Origin: Glutamicibacter uratoxydans
GTDB lineage: Bacteria; Actinomycetota; Actinomycetes; Actinomycetales; Micrococcaceae
Assembly (NCBI RefSeq): GCF_006539925.1
Contig: NZ_BJNY01000021.1
Coordinates: forward strand, 1-62,869
Length of the DNA stretch: 62,869 nucleotides
Direction of reading: 5' to 3'
Shown here: positions 38,360 through 48,500 of the stretch, piece after piece
How the letters are laid out: each line of letters opens with the position of its first letter
Numbering within the stretch: position 1 is the stretch's first letter
Notes under the pieces: generated by a model
The model's database searches: none
What the model was told of the DNA's origin: nothing
Seen by the model: the letters and a program-made list of their open reading frames with translations, nothing else
Program-made: the position numbers and the translations under genes

Positions 38360-39532
38360 CTAGGCAGTGCGGTGCTTGATCAGCGGGACATAGCGCTCAG
38401 CGGCGGTCAGCGAACCGTGCTGCCCCACCATCTCGAAGGCCATCGGCTTGACCCTCCGCCCGTCATAGAGGGCAATGGGCTCGGCGGCGAGAATCATCAG
38501 ATCCCCCAAGCGCTGGGCGTGCTTGTCGCTGATCGAGCCAAAGTAGCCCATTTCGATCGCTTCGTCGCGGCTGAGCACCCAGGCCTTGGACCCATAGGCT
38601 TGCTGCCAGGCCTCGCGGACTGCTTGGCGTGTGGCATCGCTGGCTTCCGGGGAGAATGTCAGCTGGACCCCGCGCGGCTCCCCGCTGGTCAGTTCCACCG
38701 AGTCGATCAGTTCCGGCTGGGTGCTGTAGTCGATGCGCTGCGAGGCGGGGATGTCCACCATGCCGTGGTCTCCGGTGATCAGCACCGTGGTCTGCTCTGG
38801 CAGCTTTGATACGAGGTTCTTCACCACGTAGTCCAGCTCTTCGAGGGTTCCGCGCCACTGCTCGGAGTCGACGCCGAACTTGTGCCCGGCCTTATCCAGC
38901 TCGTTGAAGTAGACGTAGACCAGCGCGTTGCGGTGCTTGGCAAAAATTTCGGCGGCAGCCCGCGAACGGGCGGTAGCCTGCTGAGCGGCCACGAACTTCG
39001 GTCCGCGCAGCGCCGCCTTGGTCAGCGCGGAATGCGCGAACTGGGAAATCGAGACGGTGCCCACATGGATCCCGTGCTCGGCTACCTGCTCAAACACTGT
39101 AGGCTGCTGCTGCCAGAGATAGGGGTCGAGATCGCCCGGCCAGCCTCCGAGCTGGTTCACCACCCGGCGCCTTACAGGGTCCACCACGTCATAACCGACC
39201 ATGCCGTGCACTCCGGGGGCTACGCCGGTGGCCAGGCTGCTGAGCGAGGTGGCGGTGGTGGAAGGGAATCCGGTGCCGATCTTCTGGGCCGCCCCAAAGT
39301 GCGAACGCAGGAAGGGTGCGTGGCCGATATGCGACTTGAGCTGGTTCCAGCCCAACCCGTCGATGAGGATCACCACCACCCTTTTGGTCGCTTCGAGACC
39401 CAGCGGATTCTCAAATCCGGGCACGCCCAGGGCATGGGCCGCCGAAGGCAGCACCTCGCTGAGCGTGGACACTCCGTAGTCCGGAGCGGCCGGAATATTC
39501 TGGGATGGGACTGGCAGCTGCCGCGAAGTCAC
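38360..39532 (-). CDS. Alkaline phosphatase superfamily phosphodiesterase/pyrophosphatase
   Basis: 390 residues of the nucleotide pyrophosphatase/phosphodiesterase type. The metal ligand is in VVILIDGLGWNQL, the threonine nucleophile is in GTGFPSTTATSLSSLATG, later ligands are in FNELDKAGHKFG and ITGDHGMVD, and the last histidine is in VGQHGSL near the C-terminus. There is no signal peptide, so a cytoplasmic role is likely; the substrate is unknown. GTG 39532 lies nine bases after the DUF5998 stop, so it is the second gene of that pair. Confidence 0.88.
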   Translation of the reverse strand: MTSRQLPVPSQNIPAAPDYGVSTLSEVLPSAAHALGVPGFENPLGLEATKRVVVILIDGLGWNQLKSHIGHAPFLRSHFGAAQKIGTGFPSTTATSLSSLATGVAPGVHGMVGYDVVDPVRRRVVNQLGGWPGDLDPYLWQQQPTVFEQVAEHGIHVGTVSISQFAHSALTKAALRGPKFVAAQQATARSRAAAEIFAKHRNALVYVYFNELDKAGHKFGVDSEQWRGTLEELDYVVKNLVSKLPEQTTVLITGDHGMVDIPASQRIDYSTQPELIDSVELTSGEPRGVQLTFSPEASDATRQAVREAWQQAYGSKAWVLSRDEAIEMGYFGSISDKHAQRLGDLMILAAEPIALYDGRRVKPMAFEMVGQHGSLTAAERYVPLIKHRTA

Positions 39533-39541
39533 GTCGCGGCC

Positions 39542-40129
39542 CTAGCTGATCGTTGCCAGGCGCAGGCGGACAGCGAATTCGCGGGCCTTGTCCACCGCAT
39601 TTTGGCCGTCGGCTTCCGCGCTGACGCGCAGCACCAGGTCCTCGGGCTGCGAGGTGCCGTTCAGCCCGTGGTCGGCATCGCACTGCGGATCCCCGCAGCT
39701 GGCGGGAGCCAAGTCGATGCGCTTGGTTCCGTCCCAGGACAGGCCGAAGGTCAATTCACGCACCGGATCGCTGCTGGAATAGTGCTGCGGCTGGTGGTAG
39801 ACGAAGCTGGTGGCCACGGATTCGATGCGCGAAAGGCCAATCATCTCCACCGAGACCTGGGCCATGACGTCCTTGCCGTGGTCGTCGAGCTGCTGGTCGT
39901 CCACGTGCACGATGAACAACACCTTCTCGCTGCGCACCATCACAGTGATGTGGCGGTGGACTTCGGTGTGGTCGAAGTGAGTCTCCAGATGCAAAAGATG
40001 GTCAACCACCGGCTGGTCCAGCATTGCTTCGGCAAGCACGTCTTGGACCATTTGCGGGTAGAAGCCGGCGCGGACCAAATCATGCTGGAGTTCAGCGCCG
40101 GCAGTCGTCGAATAAGTTGCAGAGCTCAT
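39542..40129 (-). CDS. DUF5998 family protein
   Basis: 195 residues, soluble. LRRYxxx-type motifs are absent. The distinctive parts are VRAGFYPQMVQDVLAEAM, FDHTEVHRHITVMVRSEKVLFIVHVDDQ, and SCGDPQCDADHG with two cysteines and a histidine that could hold a metal. I recognise the family as DUF5998, which in actinobacteria usually precedes an alkaline-phosphatase-like gene, as it does here. Its function is unknown. Confidence 0.82.
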   Translation of the reverse strand: MSSATYSTTAGAELQHDLVRAGFYPQMVQDVLAEAMLDQPVVDHLLHLETHFDHTEVHRHITVMVRSEKVLFIVHVDDQQLDDHGKDVMAQVSVEMIGLSRIESVATSFVYHQPQHYSSSDPVRELTFGLSWDGTKRIDLAPASCGDPQCDADHGLNGTSQPEDLVLRVSAEADGQNAVDKAREFAVRLRLATIS

Positions 40130-40182
40130 GGCTCAATTCTACCCAGTGAACGCCGCCGCCAGTTTGCGGTGTGTCGCCGCAG

Positions 40183-42843
40183 CTAGCTGCGCAGCGCCCT
40201 GCGGATGCTGTCGGTGCGCTGCTGCGCATTGCCGATCTTCAGCTTCACGCCGAGCACGCTCAGGGAATGGGCCGAGACGGAGACCGGCGCGAAGTTCGCG
40301 ATGGTCACCTCCGGGTGGTTGTCCTTGAGCAGCGAAACCCTGGTGATGAAATCCGTGAGCAGCCCAAGATCCACCGCAGGCAGCCCCTGGTAGCCGAAGA
40401 GCCGGGCGCTGCTGCGCGGGCGGTGGACCAGCTGCGCCAGGTCGGTGGCGGAGAACGGGGGCACGCCGTGGGCCCAGTCATCGAGCAAGTTCACGGCGTC
40501 TCCGCTCAGGCCAAAGGACACCACCGGCCCCAGCAGCGGGTCCTCCATGCCCTGCAGCACGCAGGCCTGTCCGGCATCAGCCATGGACTGCACCTCTAGG
40601 GAGGTCACCCCGTAGCCTGCCATCAACGCGCTCATGTGAGCGAAGTTCGCCCGCAGGCTCGCCTCGTCGGGGATGTCCAGCCGCACCCCGCCCAGGTCCA
40701 GGCGCTGGCGCAGGTCGGGGTCGTTGGCTTTGAGCACCACCGGCCAGCCCAGCTCATTGGCCGCGGCCACCGCTTGGTCTGCGGTGGATACCACCGTGGA
40801 GCCGAAGAATTCCAGCCCGTAGTAGCCCAGCAGCCTGGCGCTTTGCTGCGGGTCCAGTTCCAGCAGCTCGGTCCCGTTGACCTGTCCTGCCAGTTCCTGC
40901 AGGTAGTCTGCGGCCCCTTGGACGTCCAGGCCCTCGGGCTCCACGAGCGGCTCGAAGGGGATGTCAAGCCACTGCCGGTAGCCGTAGGCCTTGCCCAGCG
41001 CGCCGGCGGCAGCTGTCGGCGAGATGTAGACGGGAACCTGGTGGTGCACTCCCCCGCAGATCTTCTCATCCACGTGACCGGGCAGCACGGCGATGACCGG
41101 CTTGTCCTGGGCTGCGAATTCCGCAAGCACCCCGAGCACCGCCTCGGTGGAAATCCCCGGATGCGGGAGCTGGGCGAGGATGATGCTGTCGATCTGCTCA
41201 TCGGCAACCAGCGCGGCGATGCGCGAACGCAGGGCCGGCAGCAGCACCGACTGGCCCGCGGTGTAGTCGAGTTCTTCACGCTGGGCGGTGGCGTTCAGGT
41301 TGCGGGCCTGGGCCACATCGCAGACCACCTCGGCAAGGGTCAGCGAGTTCGAGAGCACGCCCACCCGCGGGCCGGCGGGCGCCTTGAAGATCGACAGCAG
41401 TCCGGCCACCTCCATCAGCTCTTCCACCGAACGCACCCGGATCACCCCGGACTGGCGCAGCATGGCGTTCAGCGCGCTGCTGGGCGCCTGGCCGATGCGG
41501 GCCGAATGCCCCGGCGGCAGGCGCCGGCCGAGCAGGTCGGATTTGGCGACGATCACCGGCTTGCTGCGTGCCAGGCGCCGGGCGATCCTGGCGAACTTGC
41601 GCGGGTTGCCGAAGGATTCAAGGTGCATGGCCACCAGTTCGGTGCGCGGGTCGTCCTCGAAATACTGCATGGCGTCATTGCCCGACACATCGGCGCGCAG
41701 GCCCGAGGAGATCGAGCTGCTGATGCCTATCGCATGCTGGACGGCGACACCTTGGAGGATCATGCCCATGGACGCGGATTGGCTGAACAGGCCCACGTTG
41801 CCCGCTGCGGGGGTGACTGCTGCCCCCGAAATATGCAGGTTCACCTCCGGGTCGGTGTTGACCAGGCCCAGCGAGGCGGGGCCGAGCACGCGCATTCCGT
41901 TGGCCCTGGCCAGGGACACCAGCTCGCGCTGCTCTAAGAGCCCGTCGACGTTTTCATATCCCGCGCTCATGATCACCAAGCCCTTGACCCCGTGGGACCC
42001 GCAGTCCTCGATGGCTTGGGTCACCCGCTCGCGCGGTACGCAGATGACTGCGAGGTCCACCGGTCCGGGAATCTCGCTGACCTTGCCGTAGGCCATGAAG
42101 CCCCCGACTTCCAGCGCGGAGTCGTTCACCGCATAGACGCTTCCGGTGAATCCAGATTCGACCAGCCGGTGCAGCACCGCGTTCCCCAGCTTTCCCCAGC
42201 GCCTGCTCGCGCCGATCACCGCGATTGAGCTGGGGGCCAGGATCCCTGCCACGCTGCTGGCTTCGGCGCGGTGCTCGCGCGCTTCGGTGACTTCGCGGGA
42301 CTTTTCGGTGGGGTTGATCGGGAATTCGAGCATCACCACCCCGTCCTCGAAGTGCCTGGCGACGTTGTAGCCGGCGTCGGAGAAGACCGTGAGCATCTTG
42401 CGGTTCTCGGGCAGCACCTCGGCGGTGAAACGGGTGATGTCGTTTTCCCTGGCGGCCGCGGCCAGGTGCTCCAGAAGGATGGAGCCGATGCCGGTGCCCT
42501 GGTATTCGTCCGAGACGTTGAAGGCGACCTCGGCTTCGGCCGGGTCGTCGAGCCGGTCATACCGTCCGACGCCGATGATACTGTTGCCACGCAATACGGT
42601 AAACGCAACGCGGTTGACGTAGTCCACGTGGGTGAAGCGCTCAAGTTCTTTGGCCGTCAGGGACGACTTGTACGTAAAATAGCGTAGGTATACCGAGGTT
42701 TCGGATTGTTTTCTATGCATATCCTGCAGGGCCTGGGCGTCGGCCGGAGTAATCGGGCGAAGATGGGCAGTAGTGCCATCCCGCAGAACTACGTCTGCTT
42801 CCCAGTGCGACGGATATGCCACAGAAAGTTTACGATCCACCAT
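40183..42843 (-). CDS. PatA-type protein lysine acetyltransferase: GNAT plus acyl-CoA-synthetase-like domains
   Basis: 886 residues from ATG 42843. An N-terminal GNAT domain (about 15-180; VAFNVSDEYQGTGIGSILLEHL) is followed by a CoA-binding domain (SSIAVIGASRRWGKLGNAVLHRL), succinyl-CoA-ligase-like domains and a C-terminal ATP-grasp domain (LGWPVVLKANDPDLRQRLDLGGVRLD). GNAT-first order is the mirror of Salmonella Pat, where GNAT is C-terminal, and matches the actinobacterial type. Such proteins acetylate acyl-CoA synthetases to switch them off. Whether the synthetase part is active cannot be judged. It is divergent from parC. Confidence 0.88.
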   Translation of the reverse strand: MVDRKLSVAYPSHWEADVVLRDGTTAHLRPITPADAQALQDMHRKQSETSVYLRYFTYKSSLTAKELERFTHVDYVNRVAFTVLRGNSIIGVGRYDRLDDPAEAEVAFNVSDEYQGTGIGSILLEHLAAAARENDITRFTAEVLPENRKMLTVFSDAGYNVARHFEDGVVMLEFPINPTEKSREVTEAREHRAEASSVAGILAPSSIAVIGASRRWGKLGNAVLHRLVESGFTGSVYAVNDSALEVGGFMAYGKVSEIPGPVDLAVICVPRERVTQAIEDCGSHGVKGLVIMSAGYENVDGLLEQRELVSLARANGMRVLGPASLGLVNTDPEVNLHISGAAVTPAAGNVGLFSQSASMGMILQGVAVQHAIGISSSISSGLRADVSGNDAMQYFEDDPRTELVAMHLESFGNPRKFARIARRLARSKPVIVAKSDLLGRRLPPGHSARIGQAPSSALNAMLRQSGVIRVRSVEELMEVAGLLSIFKAPAGPRVGVLSNSLTLAEVVCDVAQARNLNATAQREELDYTAGQSVLLPALRSRIAALVADEQIDSIILAQLPHPGISTEAVLGVLAEFAAQDKPVIAVLPGHVDEKICGGVHHQVPVYISPTAAAGALGKAYGYRQWLDIPFEPLVEPEGLDVQGAADYLQELAGQVNGTELLELDPQQSARLLGYYGLEFFGSTVVSTADQAVAAANELGWPVVLKANDPDLRQRLDLGGVRLDIPDEASLRANFAHMSALMAGYGVTSLEVQSMADAGQACVLQGMEDPLLGPVVSFGLSGDAVNLLDDWAHGVPPFSATDLAQLVHRPRSSARLFGYQGLPAVDLGLLTDFITRVSLLKDNHPEVTIANFAPVSVSAHSLSVLGVKLKIGNAQQRTDSIRRALRS

Positions 42844-42940
42844 AGGCTTAGGATAGTCGCGAGTTTGATGCTGTGCCCAGTGGCAACACGCACCAAAGCG
42901 CATTCAAGCCGTACTCAGCAGATGAAGGAATTACAGCTCA

Positions 42941-45580
42941 ATGGCTCGAAAGAAGTCTGAAGATCTACCAGCGGATTTCGTGGAGAACATCATCGATATC
43001 GATGTCACCAGTGAAATGGAATCTTCATTCCTGGAGTACGCCTATTCGGTGATCTATTCCCGAGCCCTGCCCGACGCCCGCGACGGGCTCAAGCCGGTCC
43101 AGCGCCGCATCCTGTTCCAGATGGCCCAGATGGGTCTGCGACCCGAGAAGGGGCATGTGAAATCCGCCCGCGTGGTCGGCGAGGTCATGGGCAAGCTGCA
43201 CCCCCACGGCGACACCGCGATCTACGATGCCATGGTGCGCCTGTCCCAGGACTTTTCGCTGCGCCTGCCGCTAATCGACGGCCACGGCAACTTCGGCTCA
43301 CTGGACGACGGCCCGGCAGCCGCCCGCTATACCGAGGCGCGCCTGGCGGCCTCCGCGGTGGCGATGACGGCGAACCTCGATGAAGACGTCGTGAACTTCA
43401 TCCCGAACTACGACAACCAGTTCATGCAGCCTGAGGTCCTTCCGGCGGCCTTCCCCAACCTGCTGGTCAACGGCACCACCGGCATTGCGGTGGGCATGGC
43501 GACGAATATGGCGCCGCACAATCTGGGAGAAGTCATCGCCGCCGCCCAGCACCTGCTGGTCGAGCCCGAGGCCAGCGTGGAGGAGCTGATGAAGTTCATC
43601 CCCGGCCCGGACTTGCCATCGGGCGGCACCATCATCGGCCTGGACGGAATCAAGGACGCCTACCGCACCGGCCGCGGCCTGTTCCGCACCCGCGCCACCG
43701 TGGCCCTGGAAAAGGTTTCTGCGCGCAAGTCCGCGCTGGTGGTCACCGAGCTGCCCTACACGGTCGGCCCGGAGAAGGTCATCGAGAAGATCAAGGACGG
43801 GGTCGCCAACAAGAAGATCTCAGGCATCTCCGATGTGGTGGACCTGACCGACCGGCACAACGGGCTCAAGCTCGTCGTCGAGCTGAAGAACGGGTTCAAC
43901 CCCAACGCAGTGCTCGCCAGCCTGTACAAGCACACCCCGATGGAAGACTCCTTCGGCATCAACAACGTAGCCCTGGTCAACGGACAGCCGCAGACCCTGG
44001 GGCTGCGCGAGCTGCTCACCGTGTACGTGGACCACCGCCTGGACGTGGTGCGCCGCCGCACCGCATTCCGTCTGGCCAAACGCGAAGACCGGCTGCACCT
44101 GGTCGAGGGCCTGCTGATCGCGATCGTTGACATCGACGACGTCATCGCGATCATCCGCTCCTCCGAGCAGACTGCCGAGGCTCGCGAGCGGCTGATGAGC
44201 GTCTTCGACCTCTCCGAGGCCCAGGCCAGCCACATTCTTGAGCTGCGCCTGCGCCAGCTGACCAAGTACTCGCGGCTTGAACTGGAGACCGAGGCCGAAC
44301 AGCTGCGCAAGGAAATCGAGGAGCTGCGCGCGATTCTGGCTTCCGACCAGCTGCTGCGCGAGCTGGTCTCCAGCGAGCTGGGCGAAATGGCCGAGACCTT
44401 CGGCACCGAGCGCCGCACCAAGCTTGCCAAGAGCGCCGAGCTGCAGCCGCTGCGCGGCACCGCCCTGCCCGAGGCGGTGGGCACCGGCAAGAAGGCCACC
44501 TTGGCGATGGAAGTGTCAGACACTCCGTGCTGGGCCCTGCTCTCCGCCACCGGGCAGATTGCGCGTACCCATGCGCGCACGCCAATCGACTATGCTTCAG
44601 CCCGCGTCAAGCACGATGTTCTGCTCTCCCAGGTGGCCACCTCGGCCCGCGGCGAGATCGGCGCGTTGACCTCCGCCGGGCGGATCCTGCGCGTGTCCAT
44701 GATCGATGTGCCGGTGCTGCCCGAAACCCACGGCTTCCCGCAGCTGGCCCAGGGCGCCGCAGTGTCGGAGTTCCTGAAGCTGCCCAAGGGCGAGTCCCTA
44801 GTGGCGCTGGTGCCGCTGAACAAGGTGCTGGCACTCGGCACGCTGCACGGCGTTGTCAAGCGCGTCACCCCCGACTACCCGCTGAACCGCGAGGAGTTCG
44901 AGGCGATCACGCTCAAGGACGGCGATGCGGTGCTGGCGGCGGCGCCGGCCGAGGACGAGGACCAGCTGGTGTTCTTGACCCGCAATGCCCAGCTGCTGCA
45001 CTTCAGCGCCTCCGCGGTGCGCGCCCAGGGCCGTACCGGACGCGGCATGGCGGGCATCAAGCTGGCAGCTGACGACCAGGTGATCTTCTTCGGAGTGATC
45101 CCTGCCGGAGCCAACGACGCGGTGGTGGCCACGATCGCCTCCGGTTCGCAGACCCTGCCTGGCACCTCGGGCCAGTCGGTGAAGCTGACCGCCTTTGCCG
45201 AATTCCCGGCCAAGGGACGTGCCACCGCCGGCGTGCGCGCCCACCGGTTCGTGAAGGGCGAGGACTTCCTGTCCCTGGGCTATGCCGGCGCAGGCCCTGC
45301 ACGGGCCAGCTCCACTGCCGGCGTGGTGCGGGCGCTGCCTACCGAGTTCGGCAAGCGCGACGGCTCCGGTGCCCCGCTGGCCCAGAGCATCAACCTCCTC
45401 GGCGGGGCGCTGGTGCCCGCGGGCGCAGCCGCCGCCGGTGCTTCCGCCGCGGCCCAGGAATCCGCGCAGGACTCAGCCCCGCAGGCTCCGGAGCAGCTGC
45501 CGGCCCCAACCCGCGGCAAGCCTGCGGTGCAGCCGGGAGAAGACACCCTGCCATTTGACGACGGCGGAGTGCTGCTCTAG
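42941..45580 (+). CDS. parC: DNA topoisomerase IV subunit A (ParC/GyrA family)
   Basis: 879 residues. The type IIA cleavage domain has YSVIYSRALPDARDGLKPVQRRIL, GKLHPHGDTAIYDAMV and the DNA-linking Tyr130 in AAARYTEARLA. A coiled coil lies at about 430-480, followed by a beta-pinwheel C-terminal domain. The canonical GyrA-box is only loosely represented by QGRTGRG at 696-702, and the N-terminus differs from GyrA, so ParC is preferred. An alanine/proline-rich tail ends LPFDDGGVLL. Its partner ParE is encoded 8 kb downstream on the other strand. Its stop overlaps the cydDC stop. Confidence 0.88.
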   Translation: MARKKSEDLPADFVENIIDIDVTSEMESSFLEYAYSVIYSRALPDARDGLKPVQRRILFQMAQMGLRPEKGHVKSARVVGEVMGKLHPHGDTAIYDAMVRLSQDFSLRLPLIDGHGNFGSLDDGPAAARYTEARLAASAVAMTANLDEDVVNFIPNYDNQFMQPEVLPAAFPNLLVNGTTGIAVGMATNMAPHNLGEVIAAAQHLLVEPEASVEELMKFIPGPDLPSGGTIIGLDGIKDAYRTGRGLFRTRATVALEKVSARKSALVVTELPYTVGPEKVIEKIKDGVANKKISGISDVVDLTDRHNGLKLVVELKNGFNPNAVLASLYKHTPMEDSFGINNVALVNGQPQTLGLRELLTVYVDHRLDVVRRRTAFRLAKREDRLHLVEGLLIAIVDIDDVIAIIRSSEQTAEARERLMSVFDLSEAQASHILELRLRQLTKYSRLELETEAEQLRKEIEELRAILASDQLLRELVSSELGEMAETFGTERRTKLAKSAELQPLRGTALPEAVGTGKKATLAMEVSDTPCWALLSATGQIARTHARTPIDYASARVKHDVLLSQVATSARGEIGALTSAGRILRVSMIDVPVLPETHGFPQLAQGAAVSEFLKLPKGESLVALVPLNKVLALGTLHGVVKRVTPDYPLNREEFEAITLKDGDAVLAAAPAEDEDQLVFLTRNAQLLHFSASAVRAQGRTGRGMAGIKLAADDQVIFFGVIPAGANDAVVATIASGSQTLPGTSGQSVKLTAFAEFPAKGRATAGVRAHRFVKGEDFLSLGYAGAGPARASSTAGVVRALPTEFGKRDGSGAPLAQSINLLGGALVPAGAAAAGASAAAQESAQDSAPQAPEQLPAPTRGKPAVQPGEDTLPFDDGGVLL

Positions 45581-48500
45581 AGAGTCACCGGCACCTTGGG
45601 TGCCAGCTCCACCCGGGCGCCGCAGCGCTGGGCAAGGCGTTCATCGTGGGTAATGAGCACCACGGTGCGCCCTGCCAGGGCCTGTTCCAAAGTGCGCATC
45701 AGCTCCTGTGCTTCGTCCTGTCCCAGATGGGCGGTGGGCTCGTCGAGGAGGATGACCTGGTGCCCACCAAGCAGGGCTCGGGCCACCGCCAGCTTGCAGC
45801 GCTGTCCACCCGAAAGGCTGTGTCCGCCCGAGCCGATGCGGGTCTCCAGGCCCGTGGGCTGTGCCCGGAACCAGTTACCCAGGCCCACCTGGTCTAGCAC
45901 CGCTTCTAACTGCTGATCCGTCGCCCGGGCATCAGGGCCCAGGCCAAGCAGCAGGTTTCGCTTGAGCGTCGAGTCAAAAAGATGCGCTTCCTGCGGGCAC
46001 CAGGCCACCGACTCCGGGCTGATGCCCGAATCTTCCAGCCGTTGGCCTGCCGCATCCAGCGGGTGCAGGCCCCCGGAGCGCACCGGAAGGACTCCGAGCA
46101 GCGCGGTGAGCACTGTGGATTTGCCCGAACCCGAGGGTCCGGTAATTGCCGTCCAGGCTCCCGGCTCGATCCGCGCAGTCAGCGACTGGACTACCGCCGG
46201 GCCCTGGCCGTAGCCCAGGCTCAGCTGCTCCAGCTCGAATCCGTACACCGGCTGGGTTGCCGCGGCGGCTTCTTCCGGTGCTTGGCCCAGACGCTGGTCG
46301 GCCAGCGAAGTTGTCAGTTCCTTAAGCGCGCGGGAGAGCATCACCGAGTTCAACGCCGCGCCGGTGCAGTCTGCCAGGGCGAGCATGAGCAGCACGGCGA
46401 GCGCCGTCAGCGAGCCAGAGACCTGGGAGGCGGCCGCGATCAGGACCGCTGAGCCGGCGGTGGCCAGGACGCCCAGGCTCGGGGCCAGTGCCCGTCCCAG
46501 TGCGTGGTGCCGCGCCGCGGCGGTGTGGGCCGCCTCCTCGTCGGCCAGCGCCGCCAGCTGCGGCTGCAGCGAGCCGAAGGCGCGCAGCGAGCTCTTGTTG
46601 CGCAGGATCGAGAGGATCTGTGCGCTGAGCGAGAGCCGGTATTCCAGGGCCGCTGCCTGATGGGCGGATTCGACCTTGGCCACCAGCCAGCTACCGGGCA
46701 GCGCCAGCAGCAGGAAGGCGCCTGCGGCGATCATGCCGAATGCCGGCTGGATGAACCAGAGCACCGTGCAGGCGCTGAGCCAAACCAGCACCGCCTGCAG
46801 CGGCGGGAACAGCACCCTGGCCAGCAGGTCGCGCAGCTCGTCCACCTCGGCCAGTAGGAAGCGCAGCACCACCGAGGAACGGCTGACCAGGCCCCACCCG
46901 CTCGGGTCTGACACCATAGAGTTCCAAATCTTTTCCCGCAGCGTGGCGGCATAGCCCAGCACCGCGTCGTGGATGGCCAGCTGCTCCAGGTAGCGCAGGG
47001 CGGCGCGGCCGATGCCCAGAGTGCGGACCATGACGAAGGCGACCGTCAGGGTGAGGATGGCTGGCTGGTAGCTGGCCTGGACAATCAGCCAGCCGCTTAG
47101 TGCTGCCAGGCCCACGGCGCACAGCACGCTCAATGACCCGTAGGCCAGCGCGAGGCGTGCCGGGCGGTAACCGGCAAACAGTTCGCGCAGCGGGTTGAAT
47201 CCTGCATCGCGGCGTTCTTCCCGCGCGGCGGATGCCAGCTGTGGTGCAGTACGTGCAGGAGCTGTGCCAGGCTCCGGCGAAGCTTCTTCGCGCAAGGCGC
47301 CTGCATCGGCATCGGCATCTTCGCACAGGGCCGGGTCGTGGCTGGCGATCAGCGCCGCGCAGTTCTCGGGCAGTTCCCCCAGCATCCTGCGCACGGCGCT
47401 TGCGTTGGCATCATCTAGGTGGGCCGTGGGCTCGTCGGCCAGCAGCAGGGTGCAGTCCGGTTCGGTGTGCATCCGGGCCAGTGCGCGCAGCACTTCCAGC
47501 CGGCGCAGCTCTCCCGGCGAGTATTCGCCCAGGGGCCTATCGAGCATCTGCTCCAGCTGCAGCTGCGCCGCCATCTGGGCAATGAGGCCAGCGTCGGCCC
47601 CGGGCAGGTCCTGGGCCAGTTGTGCGGTGCCGGTGGCGGCGTTGAACTGCGGGTGCTGGCTGATCACCGCGGCGCTTCCCGCAAGGTAGACCTCGCCCTG
47701 GACGCGGCGGGAGTCAAAGGTGTTGTCGCTGGTGGCGGCCTCGGCAATCAGCCGCAGCAGCGATGTTTTTCCGCTTCCGCTGGCGCCATCGAGCACCACG
47801 CGCTGCCCGGGCGCCAGACTGAGGCTGTAGTTCTGGTAGATCGGTGCCTGGTCCTGGTACTGCAGGTGCAGCTGGCGGACTTCCAGGATGTTTCCTGCGT
47901 CCTGCGCCGCGGCGCTACGCACCAGGGCTTCGTTGGGGACTTCGGCGGTGGCCTGCTGGTAGCGCTGGTAGGCGGCCAGCCCGTCGTCGGCAGCGTGGTA
48001 GGCGGAGCCGACCTCGCGCAGGGCTCCGAACAGTTCGGGAGCCAGGATCAGGATGCTCAGCCCGGCGGCAAGTTCCATGTCGCCTCCCACCAGACGCACG
48101 CCGATCATGACGGCGAGCACTGCCACGGACAGGGTGGAGATCAGTTCGAGCCAGAAGCTGGAGAGGAACACGGTTTTCAGGTTGGCCATGGTGGCGCTCC
48201 GGTATTTCTCCCCGACCTGGCCGATGGCGCTGCCATGGCTCCTGGCCCGGCCCAGCCCCAGCAGTGCCGGCAAGCCCTGGGCCAGTTCATAGAGCTGGTG
48301 CGCCAGCGCATCCAGGGTCGACTGCGAGGCGTCCAGCGTGTCCTGGGTATGCAGGCCGATCAGCGCCATGAAGACCGGCACCAGCGGGATGGTCAGCACC
48401 AGCACCAGTGCGCTGAGCCAATCTAGGCGCAGGATGTAGATTCCCAAAACCAGCGGCACGGTCAGCGCGCCGATCAGCGCCGGGATGAATTTCGTGAAGT

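Noticed and set aside
42941-45580. Calling this gene gyrA
   Set aside because: It is not next to gyrB or the replication origin, and it has only a loose GyrA-box. Its counterpart at 53430-55538 is ParE-sized, so topoisomerase IV is the better call.
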